Positions 25,616 through 34,434 of a stretch of 64,000 nucleotides of DNA are shown piece by piece; position 1 is the first letter of the stretch, and each line of letters opens with the position of its first letter. Below the pieces are notes generated by a model. The model worked only from the letters and a program-made list of their open reading frames with translations, was not told where the DNA came from and did not search any database. The translations under genes and the position numbers were made by a program. The DNA is from Litoreibacter albidus (GTDB taxonomy: Bacteria; Pseudomonadota; Alphaproteobacteria; Rhodobacterales; Rhodobacteraceae), in contig NZ_FNOI01000004.1 in NCBI RefSeq assembly GCF_900107015.1, forward strand, positions 1 through 64,000. The letters are read 5' to 3'.

Positions 25616-26520
25616 TATTCGTGCCCTGCCTTGCTAGTGTGAACAGCGCTGCGGGTAACATCCATGTCCCCCACCCCGTCTGCACCGACGGCCTTTTTCA
25701 GCCGCTCTATTTCATCTTGGTCAATGTCGTCTGCGGCGGAGTGGATCACCGGCTCCGCGTTCCAGTCGGAAATCAGATTGATCACCGCCTGCACCGCCAC
25801 CATGGCCACCACGAACAATACCATAGGCTTGATCGTTGCGGGGATGGGCGGGTCAAACGCGGTGCCGAAGGTTTCCCAGCGATTGAACTTGGCAAAGGCC
25901 TCCCCGTAGCCGCCATAGATCAGGAAGAAAGCAAACAGCGCGATCAGCGCGGTGGAGATCACGTCGCACACGCGTTGCGCCGCACGGGGCAGCATGTCGT
26001 AGATCAAAAAGATGCGGATGTGGCTGCGCTGCTGCATCGCGTAAAGGCCCGAGCACAAGAAGACGAACCCCGCGAGCCACAACGACAGCTCGTTCGCCCA
26101 AAGGGTTGGGGCCTCGAAGACGTAGCGCAAAATAACCTCGTAGATCATCACCGAGGTGAGCAACACGATCAGCATCATGGTGACGCGCCCGATAAAGACC
26201 GACAAGCGGTCGAGCGGGCCCCATGCCTCGAACTCCATCGCGGCGCGGCGCACCGTGCGCACCCCGATCACGGCAAAGAGCGGCAATCCGAGGAGCGCCA
26301 GCAGATCGACCACGTCGATATGCTCCCCCAGAACCACGGGCATATTGGGTGTGACGTCCAAGCGGTCAAACTGCGTGTCGAGCTGTTGGGTGTAGACACC
26401 CCAATCCAGAATAAAGGCTGGCATATGCCATGTGACCCACGCCGCGCAGACGATGAACGCCAGCGGCACCAGCCACTCGATCAGCGACCCCGACTTTAGA
26501 TATTCGGCTTTCTGTGGCAT
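25615..26520 (-). CDS. dctQ: TRAP transporter small permease, N-terminally extended (DctQ family)
   Basis: 301 aa from the ATG at 26520 with a GGGGAGG ribosome-binding site; most DctQ proteins have 160-200 aa. The standard DctQ core (MIYEVILRYVFEAPTLWANELS) begins only near residue 115. Before it lie two extra hydrophobic segments (WLVPLAFIVCAAWVTW and LLALLGLPLFAVIGV). The C-terminal tail is long and charged. DctQ links the binding protein to the large permease. The extension matches a subgroup paired with longer DctM proteins. Confidence 0.88.
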   Translation of the reverse strand: MPQKAEYLKSGSLIEWLVPLAFIVCAAWVTWHMPAFILDWGVYTQQLDTQFDRLDVTPNMPVVLGEHIDVVDLLALLGLPLFAVIGVRTVRRAAMEFEAWGPLDRLSVFIGRVTMMLIVLLTSVMIYEVILRYVFEAPTLWANELSLWLAGFVFLCSGLYAMQQRSHIRIFLIYDMLPRAAQRVCDVISTALIALFAFFLIYGGYGEAFAKFNRWETFGTAFDPPIPATIKPMVLFVVAMVAVQAVINLISDWNAEPVIHSAADDIDQDEIERLKKAVGADGVGDMDVTRSAVHTSKAGHE

Positions 26521-26553
26521 CTGGCCCTCCCCGTTAGATTTCAAATGGTGGCG

Positions 26554-27726
26554 TTAGGCCGCCACTGCGTAATGTTCGATAAATGCGCGGTCCGGCTCCA
26601 CGCCCAAGCCCGCGCCCTGCGGGATCGCAACGCGGCCGCCGTTGGCCTTGACCTGACCTTGGATGTCCAACGGCTCTGTCAGCAGGTTATCGCGGAACTT
26701 GTTGTCGGTTGTGTCGAATTCCAGCATCGGCTCCCAAGGGTGCAGGCCACCCGGCATGGGCGGCATCGCCGCCAGCAGTTGCAGGTTGGTGGCCACCGCG
26801 ATGGCAGAGCCCCAGACGTGGTTGATGACTGGCGTGAAATGCGCGTGGCACAAGGCCAGCACCCGCAAGTATTCGGAGATACCGCCCAAGGCGCAAACCT
26901 CGGGCTGGGCTATATCAAGGCCACGATTTTCAAGGATGGCGCGCCAGCCCCAGCGACCGAATTCGGCCTCCCCGCCAGAGATGTTGGTGCGCAACCCCGC
27001 GCGCAATTCGCGGTAGCCGTCGTGGTCTTCGGGTGCCACGGGTTCCTCGAACCAATAGGCCTCCAGCTCATCCAGCGCGCGGCCCACATAGAAGGCGTCC
27101 GAGGTGGTGTAGCAGTGGTTCGCATCGACCATGAACTTGAAGTCAGCGCCCACGCCGTCGCGTACCGCTTGGCACAGGGCCACATCGGGCTTCGGGCCGA
27201 GGCCGGTTTTCATCTTGGTCGCAAGGAAGCCCATGTCGCGGATGGCGGCGGCCTCGTCTTTGAACAGCGCGGCCATGCTTGTGGCGTCCATATCGGGGCG
27301 CAGCATCATGCCGTAGCCATAGGCCGGCACCGAGGTACGATGTGCGCCGCCGATCAATTTGTGGATGGGCAGGTTCGCCACCTTGCCCGCGATATCCCAC
27401 AGCGCGATGTCGACACCGGATAGGGACTGCATCGGCATGCCCTTTTGCCCGTGGTCGCGCATAAGGTTGTAAACTTTGTGCCAGATCACATCGCGGTCCA
27501 TCGGGTCCATCCCGAGGATCATGGGCGCGATAACGCCCTCAACGATGCCTTTGTTGGCCAGTGCAATCGCCCCCGGCCCGAAGCATTCGCCCCAACCGGT
27601 GACGCCCTCGTCCGTGGTCACTTCGACCAGATGGGCGGTGCGCTTGTTATAGTACTGCTGAGAATACCCCAAGGTTTCGGGCATGTCGTATTGCAGCACG
27701 TGGCTTGTGATCTTGGTAATTTTCAT
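26554..27726 (-). CDS. mandelate racemase/muconate lactonizing (enolase superfamily) enzyme
   Basis: 390 aa from the ATG at 27726. The barrel shows the KxK base (TKMKTG), metal ligands in VDANH, EEP and SGGEAEF, and the His base in NHVWGSA. The N-terminal capping domain carries GWGECFGPG. The pattern resembles galactarolactone cycloisomerase and related sugar-acid enzymes. A dehydratase is also possible. It lies between dctP and dctQ, so it probably acts on the imported acid or its lactone. Confidence 0.87.
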   Translation of the reverse strand: MKITKITSHVLQYDMPETLGYSQQYYNKRTAHLVEVTTDEGVTGWGECFGPGAIALANKGIVEGVIAPMILGMDPMDRDVIWHKVYNLMRDHGQKGMPMQSLSGVDIALWDIAGKVANLPIHKLIGGAHRTSVPAYGYGMMLRPDMDATSMAALFKDEAAAIRDMGFLATKMKTGLGPKPDVALCQAVRDGVGADFKFMVDANHCYTTSDAFYVGRALDELEAYWFEEPVAPEDHDGYRELRAGLRTNISGGEAEFGRWGWRAILENRGLDIAQPEVCALGGISEYLRVLALCHAHFTPVINHVWGSAIAVATNLQLLAAMPPMPGGLHPWEPMLEFDTTDNKFRDNLLTEPLDIQGQVKANGGRVAIPQGAGLGVEPDRAFIEHYAVAA

Positions 27727-27791
27727 GATTGGCCTGTCGGGTAGCCCCCGCGCCAAGACCGCGCAAAGCGGCATGGGCGGGGAAACCATGC

Positions 27792-27821
27792 GCGGGGCCC
27801 AAACAGATGAGAGGGCCCCGC
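27792..27821. promoter_or_regulatory. intercistronic stem-loop after dctP
   Basis: A perfect 9-bp inverted repeat, GCGGGGCCC and GGGCCCCGC, around a 12-base loop, in the 113-bp gap between the dctP stop and the enolase-superfamily gene. There is no T-run on the transcribed strand. Stem-loops here are common in transporter operons and protect the 3' end of the binding-protein mRNA, raising its level above the permease genes. Confidence 0.55.
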
Positions 27822-27839
27822 ACGTAAAGTCAGGTCAGA

Positions 27840-28865
27840 TTACTTCTTCACCAGACCAAGCTGGGTCAGGTAAGCGATGTGGCTTGCAACCAGCTCTTCG
27901 GCTTCTGGTGTCGTTGCGAACTCTGGCCATGTGGCCTGCGCCGCGTCGCGGAAGGTTTGCAAGTCTTCTGGCGACCACTCGGAGATGGTCACGCCCTGCT
28001 CTGTCAGCATTGCCACGGCTTCAGCGTTCTTCTTCTCGAAGATCAGCGCAGATTTCAAAGCGATGTCGGACACAGCTGTTTCCATGATGGCGCGGTGATG
28101 CTCTGGCATCGCGTCCCAAACGGCCTTGTTACAGGCAAGGTGGTCGGATGGCATGGAGTGGAAGCCCGGGTAGTTGGCGAACTTCGCGATGTCGTAGAGG
28201 CCAAGGCCCACGTTGTTGGAAATGTTCGAGGCGTCTGCACCGTCGATGATACCTGTCTCAAGCGCGGTGAAGATTTCGGTGAAATCCATCACGATCGGAG
28301 ACGCGCCCATCTTTTCGAAGATTTTGGTTTCCATGCCTGGAGGCGAGCGGAATTTCCAGTCTTTCAGATCTTCCACGCCTGCGATTGGCTTGGTCGAGGC
28401 AAAGCTTTCCTGACCGTAGACGATCCAGCCCACGAGCTGCATGTCGTATTTGTTATACAGCTTTTGCGCCGCCTCACGGCCGCCGCCGTAATAAAGCCAA
28501 GACAGCTGCTGCGCCGGAGTAGCGTAGCCGCCCATGATGTCACCCACGAACTGGAACGCAGGGTTTTTACCTGTCTGGTAGCCGCCGCCTGTCGCGTCGC
28601 AGTCCAGAATGCCTGTAGCTGCCGCGTCAAAAGTCTCAACGGATTTCACAACGGAGGCGGAGTAGAACATCTCAATTTCGATTTCGCCGTTGGACATCAA
28701 TTTGATGTTGTCCACCAACTCGGTCAGCAAAGAGCCGGATGTGGTCTCTGGAGCGTAGTGGGTTTGAATGCGCAGTTTGGTGGTGGCGTGGCCGTCGGCG
28801 ATTGCGCCAGAGGCCAGCAGGGCCAGAGCAGCGACAGATGTCGCGGCGGTTTTCAAAAACTTCAT
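27840..28865 (-). CDS. dctP: TRAP transporter substrate-binding protein (DctP family)
   Basis: 341 aa from the ATG at 28865, with GGAGG upstream. Signal peptide MKFLKTAATSVAALALLASG, cleavage near AIADG, so the protein is periplasmic. KFRSPPGMETKIFEKMGASP contains the conserved Arg that binds the carboxylate, and GIIDGADASNISNNVGLGL matches the family. First gene of the operon dctP-MR/MLE-dctQ-dctM-uxaA and onward. Divergent from the GntR regulator, probably its repressor. The ligand is predicted to be a sugar acid. Confidence 0.93.
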   Translation of the reverse strand: MKFLKTAATSVAALALLASGAIADGHATTKLRIQTHYAPETTSGSLLTELVDNIKLMSNGEIEIEMFYSASVVKSVETFDAAATGILDCDATGGGYQTGKNPAFQFVGDIMGGYATPAQQLSWLYYGGGREAAQKLYNKYDMQLVGWIVYGQESFASTKPIAGVEDLKDWKFRSPPGMETKIFEKMGASPIVMDFTEIFTALETGIIDGADASNISNNVGLGLYDIAKFANYPGFHSMPSDHLACNKAVWDAMPEHHRAIMETAVSDIALKSALIFEKKNAEAVAMLTEQGVTISEWSPEDLQTFRDAAQATWPEFATTPEAEELVASHIAYLTQLGLVKK

Positions 28866-28998
28866 GATGTCCTCCCAGACGATTTGTATCGTTTTCGCGT
28901 TTCGGATCTCTGAGCGGTTGGTCCGCCATGATGACCCTGCGTTAGATGACCCTAGCAACCGAATCTGAACCTGCCAACAAATATTCTATTTTTTTAAT

Positions 28999-29029
28999 AA
29001 TTTTGAGATTTACTTGTAATTTCAAAATT
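28999..29029. promoter_or_regulatory. palindrome in the dctP/GntR divergent promoter region
   Basis: AATTTTGA and TCAAAATT form perfect 8-bp arms, 28999-29006 and 29022-29029, separated by 15 bases, in the AT-rich 256-bp region between dctP and the GntR gene. It is a plausible operator for the FCD regulator or part of the promoter. The spacing is wide for a single GntR site. Confidence 0.4.
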
Positions 29030-29121
29030 TATGGCATTAGGTATGCGGGCACCATAGACCGTGGTGTGACTGGCCGGACCGCTGCCCCTGCAACGCCGCA
29101 CGCCAATAGCTGGAGGCCAAG

Positions 29122-29784
29122 ATGGCAGACACCGCGACCCCGCCGCAGAAGATGGAAACCCCTGCCATCTATGACGATCTTCACAGAAAACTGGTTACCG
29201 CGCAATTCGACCACGGTGAAAAACTGAAATCGGAAGACCTGCGCAAACTCTACGGCTGCTCGGCCAACACCATCCGCGAGGTGCTGTTTCGCCTGTCCAC
29301 GGCGGGGCTTGTCGCCTTTGAGGAGCAGCGCGGGTTTCGCGCCCGCCGCACATCGCGCGAGCGCCAGCATGACCTGACCCAATTCCGAATCCTTCTGGAA
29401 CAGGAAGGCGCCTGCCTGTCGATGAAACACGGCGACATCGAGTGGGAGGCCCGCCTGTCCGCCGCGCATCACAAGCTCAGCCATATCGAGAGCGAGGTGC
29501 GCCGCTCCGGCAGTGTGGAGCATGTGTTGCCGCTGTGGTCCAACGCCGAATGGGAGTTCCACGACACGCTGATTTCGGCCTGCCGCTCACCGCTGCTGCG
29601 CGAAACCTACAAGACGATCTACGACCAGTTTCGCCAGCAACTGGTGTCGCGGGCCAGCAACTACGGCTACTACGCCGAGAACATCGAAGAGCACCGCGCC
29701 ATCCTTGAGGCGGCGCTGGCGCGCGACACGGTCCTGTGCCGACAGCACATCCACGACCACCTCGCGCGCAACATGATCAGCTAG
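29122..29784 (+). CDS. GntR-family regulator, FCD subfamily
   Basis: 220 aa. The winged HTH is at about 14-75 (LRKLYGCSANTIREVLFRLSTAGLVAFEEQRGFRAR). The C-terminal helical FCD domain has the metal/ligand residues in EWEFHDTLI (Asp and His) and ENIEEHRAILEAAL (His). Such proteins repress sugar-acid catabolic operons and release DNA on binding an acid intermediate. It is divergent from the TRAP operon, and its last 8 bp overlap denD. Only transcription regulator in the 28-kb catabolic region. Confidence 0.92.
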   Translation: MADTATPPQKMETPAIYDDLHRKLVTAQFDHGEKLKSEDLRKLYGCSANTIREVLFRLSTAGLVAFEEQRGFRARRTSRERQHDLTQFRILLEQEGACLSMKHGDIEWEARLSAAHHKLSHIESEVRRSGSVEHVLPLWSNAEWEFHDTLISACRSPLLRETYKTIYDQFRQQLVSRASNYGYYAENIEEHRAILEAALARDTVLCRQHIHDHLARNMIS

Positions 29785-30751
29785 GCGGTCGCTGCAGGTC
29801 ATCGTCCAGATAAATCTGGATGATATCCTTGAAGCTGGCGTCGGCCTTGAAGCCCAAGGCCAGCGCGCGTTCGGGCGCGAAATCGCGCGGCCAGCCCTCG
29901 ACAATTTTCTCGATCACCGGATCGGGCTGCGGCTTGATCAGGCGCACCACGTCGTTCCCCGCTACATCGCGCAGGGCTTCGATCTGCTCGGCCACGGTGC
30001 AGCTGATGCCCGGCAGGTTGAGCGCACGGCGACCGTGCAGCAACGCCGTGTCCAGCGTGGCGGCATGGGCCAAGAACCCTGCGGCGGAGCGGGGGCTGGC
30101 GAACCAGTGGCGGGTGCTGTCGGCGGCGGGCAAGATGGCCTCCTGCCCGTTCAGCGGCTCGCGGATGATGCCCGAAAAGAACGAGGACGCGGCGGCGTTC
30201 GGCTTGCCGGGGCGCACACAGATCGTGGGCAGGCGGATCGACACGCCGTCGATGAACCCCTTGCGGGAAAAGTCGGTGATCATGGTCTCGCAGATCAGTT
30301 TCTGCGCGCCGTAGCTGGTTTGCGGGGCGCACAGAAACTCATCGCTGATTTTGTCTGGATACGGCCCGCCAAAGACCGCAATTGACGAGGTGAACACCAC
30401 GCGCGGGCGGTAGCTCGGGTCGGCCTCATGCTCTGCCCGCAGCGCCTCCAACAGCGCCCACGTGGGGTGCATGTTCACCGCCCAGCCCTTGGAGAAATCT
30501 GCCTCGGCCTCGCCGGAGACGACGGAGGCGAGGTGAAAGATCACGTCCGGCTTGGTCTTGGCCAGCGTTTCGGCCACGCCCGCGTCGGAGATGGAGCCTG
30601 TCACCTGCGGCACATTGGGCAAGGACACCGGCGGGAACGCGATGTCGTGCAGGGTGATTTCAACGGGCTGGCCGTCCAGACCGTTGGCGACCAGATGATG
30701 CGCCAGCTTTTGGCCGACCATGCCGCCGCCACCTAGGATAAGGGCCCTCAT
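29777..30751 (-). CDS. denD: D-erythronate dehydrogenase-like NAD-dependent epimerase/dehydratase family protein
   Basis: 324 aa. Extended SDR: NAD motif LILGGGGMVGQKLAHHL, HLASVVSGEAEADFSKGWAVN, and the catalytic Tyr/Lys in SYGAQKLICETMI. The sequence around PLNGQEAILPAADSTRHWFASPRSAAGFL is characteristic of DenD. Enzymes of this group oxidise D-erythronate to 2-oxo-D-erythronate with NAD. It overlaps the LtnD-like gene by 4 bp. The other enzymes of that pathway (DUF1537 kinase, OtnC, OtnI) are not in the window. Confidence 0.82.
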   Translation of the reverse strand: MRALILGGGGMVGQKLAHHLVANGLDGQPVEITLHDIAFPPVSLPNVPQVTGSISDAGVAETLAKTKPDVIFHLASVVSGEAEADFSKGWAVNMHPTWALLEALRAEHEADPSYRPRVVFTSSIAVFGGPYPDKISDEFLCAPQTSYGAQKLICETMITDFSRKGFIDGVSIRLPTICVRPGKPNAAASSFFSGIIREPLNGQEAILPAADSTRHWFASPRSAAGFLAHAATLDTALLHGRRALNLPGISCTVAEQIEALRDVAGNDVVRLIKPQPDPVIEKIVEGWPRDFAPERALALGFKADASFKDIIQIYLDDDLQRPPS

Positions 30752-31632
30752 GCGCTTAACCCGTTGCGCTTCAAAAGCTCCAGATAGAGGCCGGAATGGT
30801 CCTGATCGGCGCCCCCCATGTTTTCGCAGAAATCCGCGAAGCGGTCGCGGGTCATTTCGGCCACGGGCAGTGTCAGCCCCAGTTGGGACGACTCGTTAAG
30901 CAGGTTGTCGAGATCCTTGAGTTGGAACTTCGACAGGCCCCCAGGTTCAAAATTGCCCTCGGTCATGCGCTCCCCGTGTTGCTGCAAAATGGTGCTGTCG
31001 GCAAAGCCGCCTTTCAGGGCCGCGCGCACGGCGGCGGGGTCGGCCCCACCCTTTTGGACCAGCAGCATGGCCTCCGCCACAGCGGCGATGGTCACAGCGA
31101 CGATGGCCTGATTGGCCAGCTTCGACAATTGGCCCGATCCGGTCGGGCCGACGTGCACGGGGCGGCCCATGGATTGCAGCACAGGTGTGACGCGGGCGAA
31201 GGTGTCCGCCGCGCCGCCCGCCATGATCGCCAGCGTCGCGGCCTCCGCGCCGCGGGTGCCCCCCGAGACCGGCGCGTCGAGGTGAGCGATGCCAAGCTTT
31301 GCCAGATGCGCGGCCTGCGCGCGGGCCTCCTCTGGCTTGGCTGACGACATGTCGATCCATGTCGCGCCCTTGGCCAGCCCGTCGGTCAACGCCGCGTCCA
31401 TCACCAGCGCGCCGACGGCCACGCCGTCCGACAACATGGAGATCACAACGTCCGCGCCAGCGACGGCTTGCGCCGCCGTGTCGCACACGCTCGCCCCCAC
31501 ATCCGCAAGCGGCGCGGCCTTGCTTTGAGAGCGGTTCCAAACCGCCAAAGTGAAGCCCGCTTTCGCGATATTTCGCGCCATGGGAGCCCCCATTAATCCG
31601 GTGCCGAGAAGCGCGATTTTTTGGTCTTGCAT
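30748..31632 (-). CDS. beta-hydroxyacid dehydrogenase family (L-threonate DH/GlxR-like)
   Basis: 294 aa, ribosome-binding site AGGGACCTCC. NAD(P) motif IALLGTGLMGAPMARNI, substrate loop HLDAPVSGGTRGAE, catalytic Lys in SGQLSKLANQAI. It is more canonical than the homologue at 19426. Position before denD suggests L-threonate dehydrogenase or tartronate-semialdehyde reductase activity. Divergent from the SDR gene, with 169 bp between the starts. Confidence 0.85.
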   Translation of the reverse strand: MQDQKIALLGTGLMGAPMARNIAKAGFTLAVWNRSQSKAAPLADVGASVCDTAAQAVAGADVVISMLSDGVAVGALVMDAALTDGLAKGATWIDMSSAKPEEARAQAAHLAKLGIAHLDAPVSGGTRGAEAATLAIMAGGAADTFARVTPVLQSMGRPVHVGPTGSGQLSKLANQAIVAVTIAAVAEAMLLVQKGGADPAAVRAALKGGFADSTILQQHGERMTEGNFEPGGLSKFQLKDLDNLLNESSQLGLTLPVAEMTRDRFADFCENMGGADQDHSGLYLELLKRNGLSA

Positions 31633-31801
31633 GGAGGTCCCTCTTGAGGCTGGTTTTTGATGTTTGCGGTAACACTAGGGCAAGCATCACGGTGTGAAAA
31701 GGATTGAAGCTTGAGAATTTTGGTTCTAGGCATTGGCGTGAACTGCACCATGACACGTCCTGACTGCAGGTCGGAAACCGAATTATTCATGGAGATTTAT
31801 C

Positions 31802-32551
31802 ATGGGCAATCAAAGACTTGCCGGTAAGCGGGCTATTGTCACAGCGGCAGCGCAAGGGATCGGTCGCGCCTCGGCGCTGGCCATGGCGGACGCGGGCGCA
31901 CAGGTGTTCGCCACGGATGTGAACGCCGCCGCCTTGGCGGAATTGACCCATGAGAACATCGAAGTTTTCGCCTTGGATGTGCGCGATGACGCCTCGGTTC
32001 ACGAGGGCATTTCGCGGGCCAAACCGGACGTCCTTTTCAACTGCGCGGGCTTCGTGCATCACGGCACCGCAATCGACGCCACGGACGACGAATGGGACTT
32101 CGCATTTGACCTGAATGTCCGCTCCATGTGGCGGATGATGAAGGCCGCCTTGCCGGGGATGCTGGAGCGCGGCGGCGGGTCGATCGTGAACATGTCGAGC
32201 GCCTGTTCCAGCGTCATCGGCGCGCCGAACCGCTTCATCTATGGCACCACCAAAGCGGCGGTGATCGGCATGACAAAATCGGTCGCGGTGGATTACATCA
32301 CCAAGGGCATCCGGTGCAATTGCATCTGCCCCGGCACGGTGGAAAGCCCCTCGCTGGAGGAGCGTTTGCACGCGCTTGGCGAGCAGGTTGGCGGCTATGA
32401 AGAGGCCAAGAAGCAGTTTGTCGCGCGCCAACCCATGGGCCGCATCGCCACCGCCGACGAGATCGCGGCCTTGGTTGTTTATCTGTCGAGCGACGAGAGC
32501 GGGTTCACCACCGGTCAGCCGCACATCATTGACGGCGGGTGGTCCGGCTAG
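31802..32551 (+). CDS. SDR dehydrogenase, 2-keto-3-deoxy-L-fuconate dehydrogenase-like
   Basis: 249 aa, GGAG ribosome-binding site. Classical SDR: AIVTAAAQGIGRASALAMADAG cofactor motif, NCAG, MSSACSS with the Ser, and YGTTK with catalytic Tyr/Lys. The segments IRCNCICPGTVESPSLEER and RQPMGRI are typical of the BDH2/KDF dehydrogenase group. It would oxidise a 2-keto-3-deoxy acid at C4 to a 2,4-diketo acid with NAD, which the FAH protein downstream then cleaves. First gene of a five-gene same-strand module. Confidence 0.85.
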   Translation: MGNQRLAGKRAIVTAAAQGIGRASALAMADAGAQVFATDVNAAALAELTHENIEVFALDVRDDASVHEGISRAKPDVLFNCAGFVHHGTAIDATDDEWDFAFDLNVRSMWRMMKAALPGMLERGGGSIVNMSSACSSVIGAPNRFIYGTTKAAVIGMTKSVAVDYITKGIRCNCICPGTVESPSLEERLHALGEQVGGYEEAKKQFVARQPMGRIATADEIAALVVYLSSDESGFTTGQPHIIDGGWSG

Positions 32552-32628
32552 CGGCGGAATTTGAGTATTTTTAACCAAATGGAAACAGGGGCCTTCGTTC
32601 AGATGGGCCGCGTTAACCTTAATGGGAT

Positions 32629-34422
32629 ATGAAGATGGTCGAGAAATCAAAGTTGAGATCACAGCAGTGGTTCAACAACCCTGACAATCAGGAAATGACA
32701 GCGCTCTATCTGGAGCGGTATTTGAACTACGGGCTGACCCGTGAGGAGCTGCAATCCGGCAAGCCGATCATCGGGATTGCGCAGACCGGATCGGACTTGA
32801 GCCCCTGCAACCGCCATCACATCGAGCTGACCAAGCGCGTGCGCGACGGGGTGATTGCAGCGGGCGGGACGGTGATTGAAATTCCGGTCCACCCCATTCA
32901 GGAAACCGGCAAGCGGCCCACCGCGATGCTGGACCGCAACCTTGCGTATCTGTCCTTGGTCGAGACGCTGTTCGGCTACCCGATTGACGGGGTTGTGTTG
33001 AATATCGGCTGCGACAAGACCACCCCCGCCTTGTTGATGGCGGCGGCGACGGTCAACATTCCGGCGATTGCGCTGAGTGTCGGGCCGATGCTGAACGGCT
33101 GGTTCAACGGCGAGCGCACGGGCTCGGGCACCATCGTGTGGAAGGCCCGCGAGATGCAGGCGGCGGGCGAGATTGACGACGACGGCTTTATGGATTTGGT
33201 GGCATCCTCCACCCCGTCCGTGGGTTACTGCAACACCATGGGCACGGCCACGACGATGAACTCCCTTGCCGAAGCCTTGGGCATGCAATTGCCCGGTGCC
33301 GCGGCGATCCCTGCGCCCTACCGCGAGCGCGGGCAGATCAGCTATCACACGGGGCAGCGCATCGTGGAGATGGTGCATGAAGACTTGCGCCCGTCCAACA
33401 TCATGACGCGCGAAGCCTTTGAAAACGCTGTGGTTATCAACTCCGCAATCGGGGGATCGACCAATGCGCCGATCCATTTGAACGGGGTGGCAAAACACTT
33501 AGGCATTGAGCTAACCAATGATGACTGGCAGTCCATAGGTCACAAGGTGCCTTTGCTGGTGAACCTGCAGCCTGCGGGCAAATATCTGGGCGAGGATTAC
33601 CACCGCGCGGGCGGCGTGCCTGCGGTGATTGGCGAGCTTTTGAAAGCCGGCCTTCTGCCGCATCCCGACGCGATCACCGCCAACGGCAAAACCATGGCCG
33701 AGAACTGCGGCGGCGTGCTGACGGGCAACGACGACGTGATCTATTCAATCGACGCGCCGATGCTGAAAGACGCGGGCTTTATCAACCTGTCGGGCAACTT
33801 GTTTGACAGCGCAATTATGAAAACCAGCGTGATCTCCGAGGAGTTCCGCACAAGGTATTTGTCGAACCCCGACGACCCCGAGGCCTTTGAGGGGCGTGCG
33901 ATTGTGTTCGACGGGCCGGAAGACTTTCACCACAAGATCGACGACGAGAGCCTTGGCATCGACGAGCGTTGCATTTTGATCATGCGCGGCGCGGGGCCGA
34001 AGGGCTATCCGGGCGGCGCGGAGGTCGTGAACATGCGGCCACCGTCCTATCTGCTGAAGAAGGGCATTCACGCCCTGCCCTGCGTGGGCGACGGACGGCA
34101 ATCGGGAACGTCGGGATCGCCGTCCATTTTGAACGCATCCCCGGAAGCTGCGGATGGCGGCGGGTTGGCGCTGGTACAAACCGGCGACCGCCTGCGCATT
34201 GATTTGCGCAAATGCACCGCCGACATGCTGGTGGATGACGCGACGCTGAAAGAGCGCGCCGAAAAGCTGGTGAATGGCTCCATCGAGGTGCCGGACAGCC
34301 AAACACCGTGGCAGGAAATTTTCCGCGCCATGGTTCGCCCGTTCTCCGAAGGGATGACCTTGGACGGGGCCACGAAATACCAAGACATCGCGCGCAAATA
34401 CATGCCGCGTGACAACCACTAA
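32629..34422 (+). CDS. IlvD/Edd-family sugar-acid dehydratase (arabinonate/fuconate type)
   Basis: 597 aa. The start is at 32629 or at the ATG six bases later; ribosome-binding is weak. The iron-sulfur cysteines are visible in [20 protein letters not shown] and [26 protein letters not shown] and [23 protein letters not shown] are the family C-terminal motifs. The branch is that of sugar-acid dehydratases (L-arabinonate, D-xylonate, L-fuconate) rather than IlvD. It gives the 2-keto-3-deoxy acid used by the SDR. The exact sugar is unknown. Confidence 0.88.
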   Translation: MKMVEKSKLRSQQWFNNPDNQEMTALYLERYLNYGLTREELQSGKPIIGIAQTGSDLSPCNRHHIELTKRVRDGVIAAGGTVIEIPVHPIQETGKRPTAMLDRNLAYLSLVETLFGYPIDGVVLNIGCDKTTPALLMAAATVNIPAIALSVGPMLNGWFNGERTGSGTIVWKAREMQAAGEIDDDGFMDLVASSTPSVGYCNTMGTATTMNSLAEALGMQLPGAAAIPAPYRERGQISYHTGQRIVEMVHEDLRPSNIMTREAFENAVVINSAIGGSTNAPIHLNGVAKHLGIELTNDDWQSIGHKVPLLVNLQPAGKYLGEDYHRAGGVPAVIGELLKAGLLPHPDAITANGKTMAENCGGVLTGNDDVIYSIDAPMLKDAGFINLSGNLFDSAIMKTSVISEEFRTRYLSNPDDPEAFEGRAIVFDGPEDFHHKIDDESLGIDERCILIMRGAGPKGYPGGAEVVNMRPPSYLLKKGIHALPCVGDGRQSGTSGSPSILNASPEAADGGGLALVQTGDRLRIDLRKCTADMLVDDATLKERAEKLVNGSIEVPDSQTPWQEIFRAMVRPFSEGMTLDGATKYQDIARKYMPRDNH

Positions 34423-34434
34423 GGGGGAATTGAG

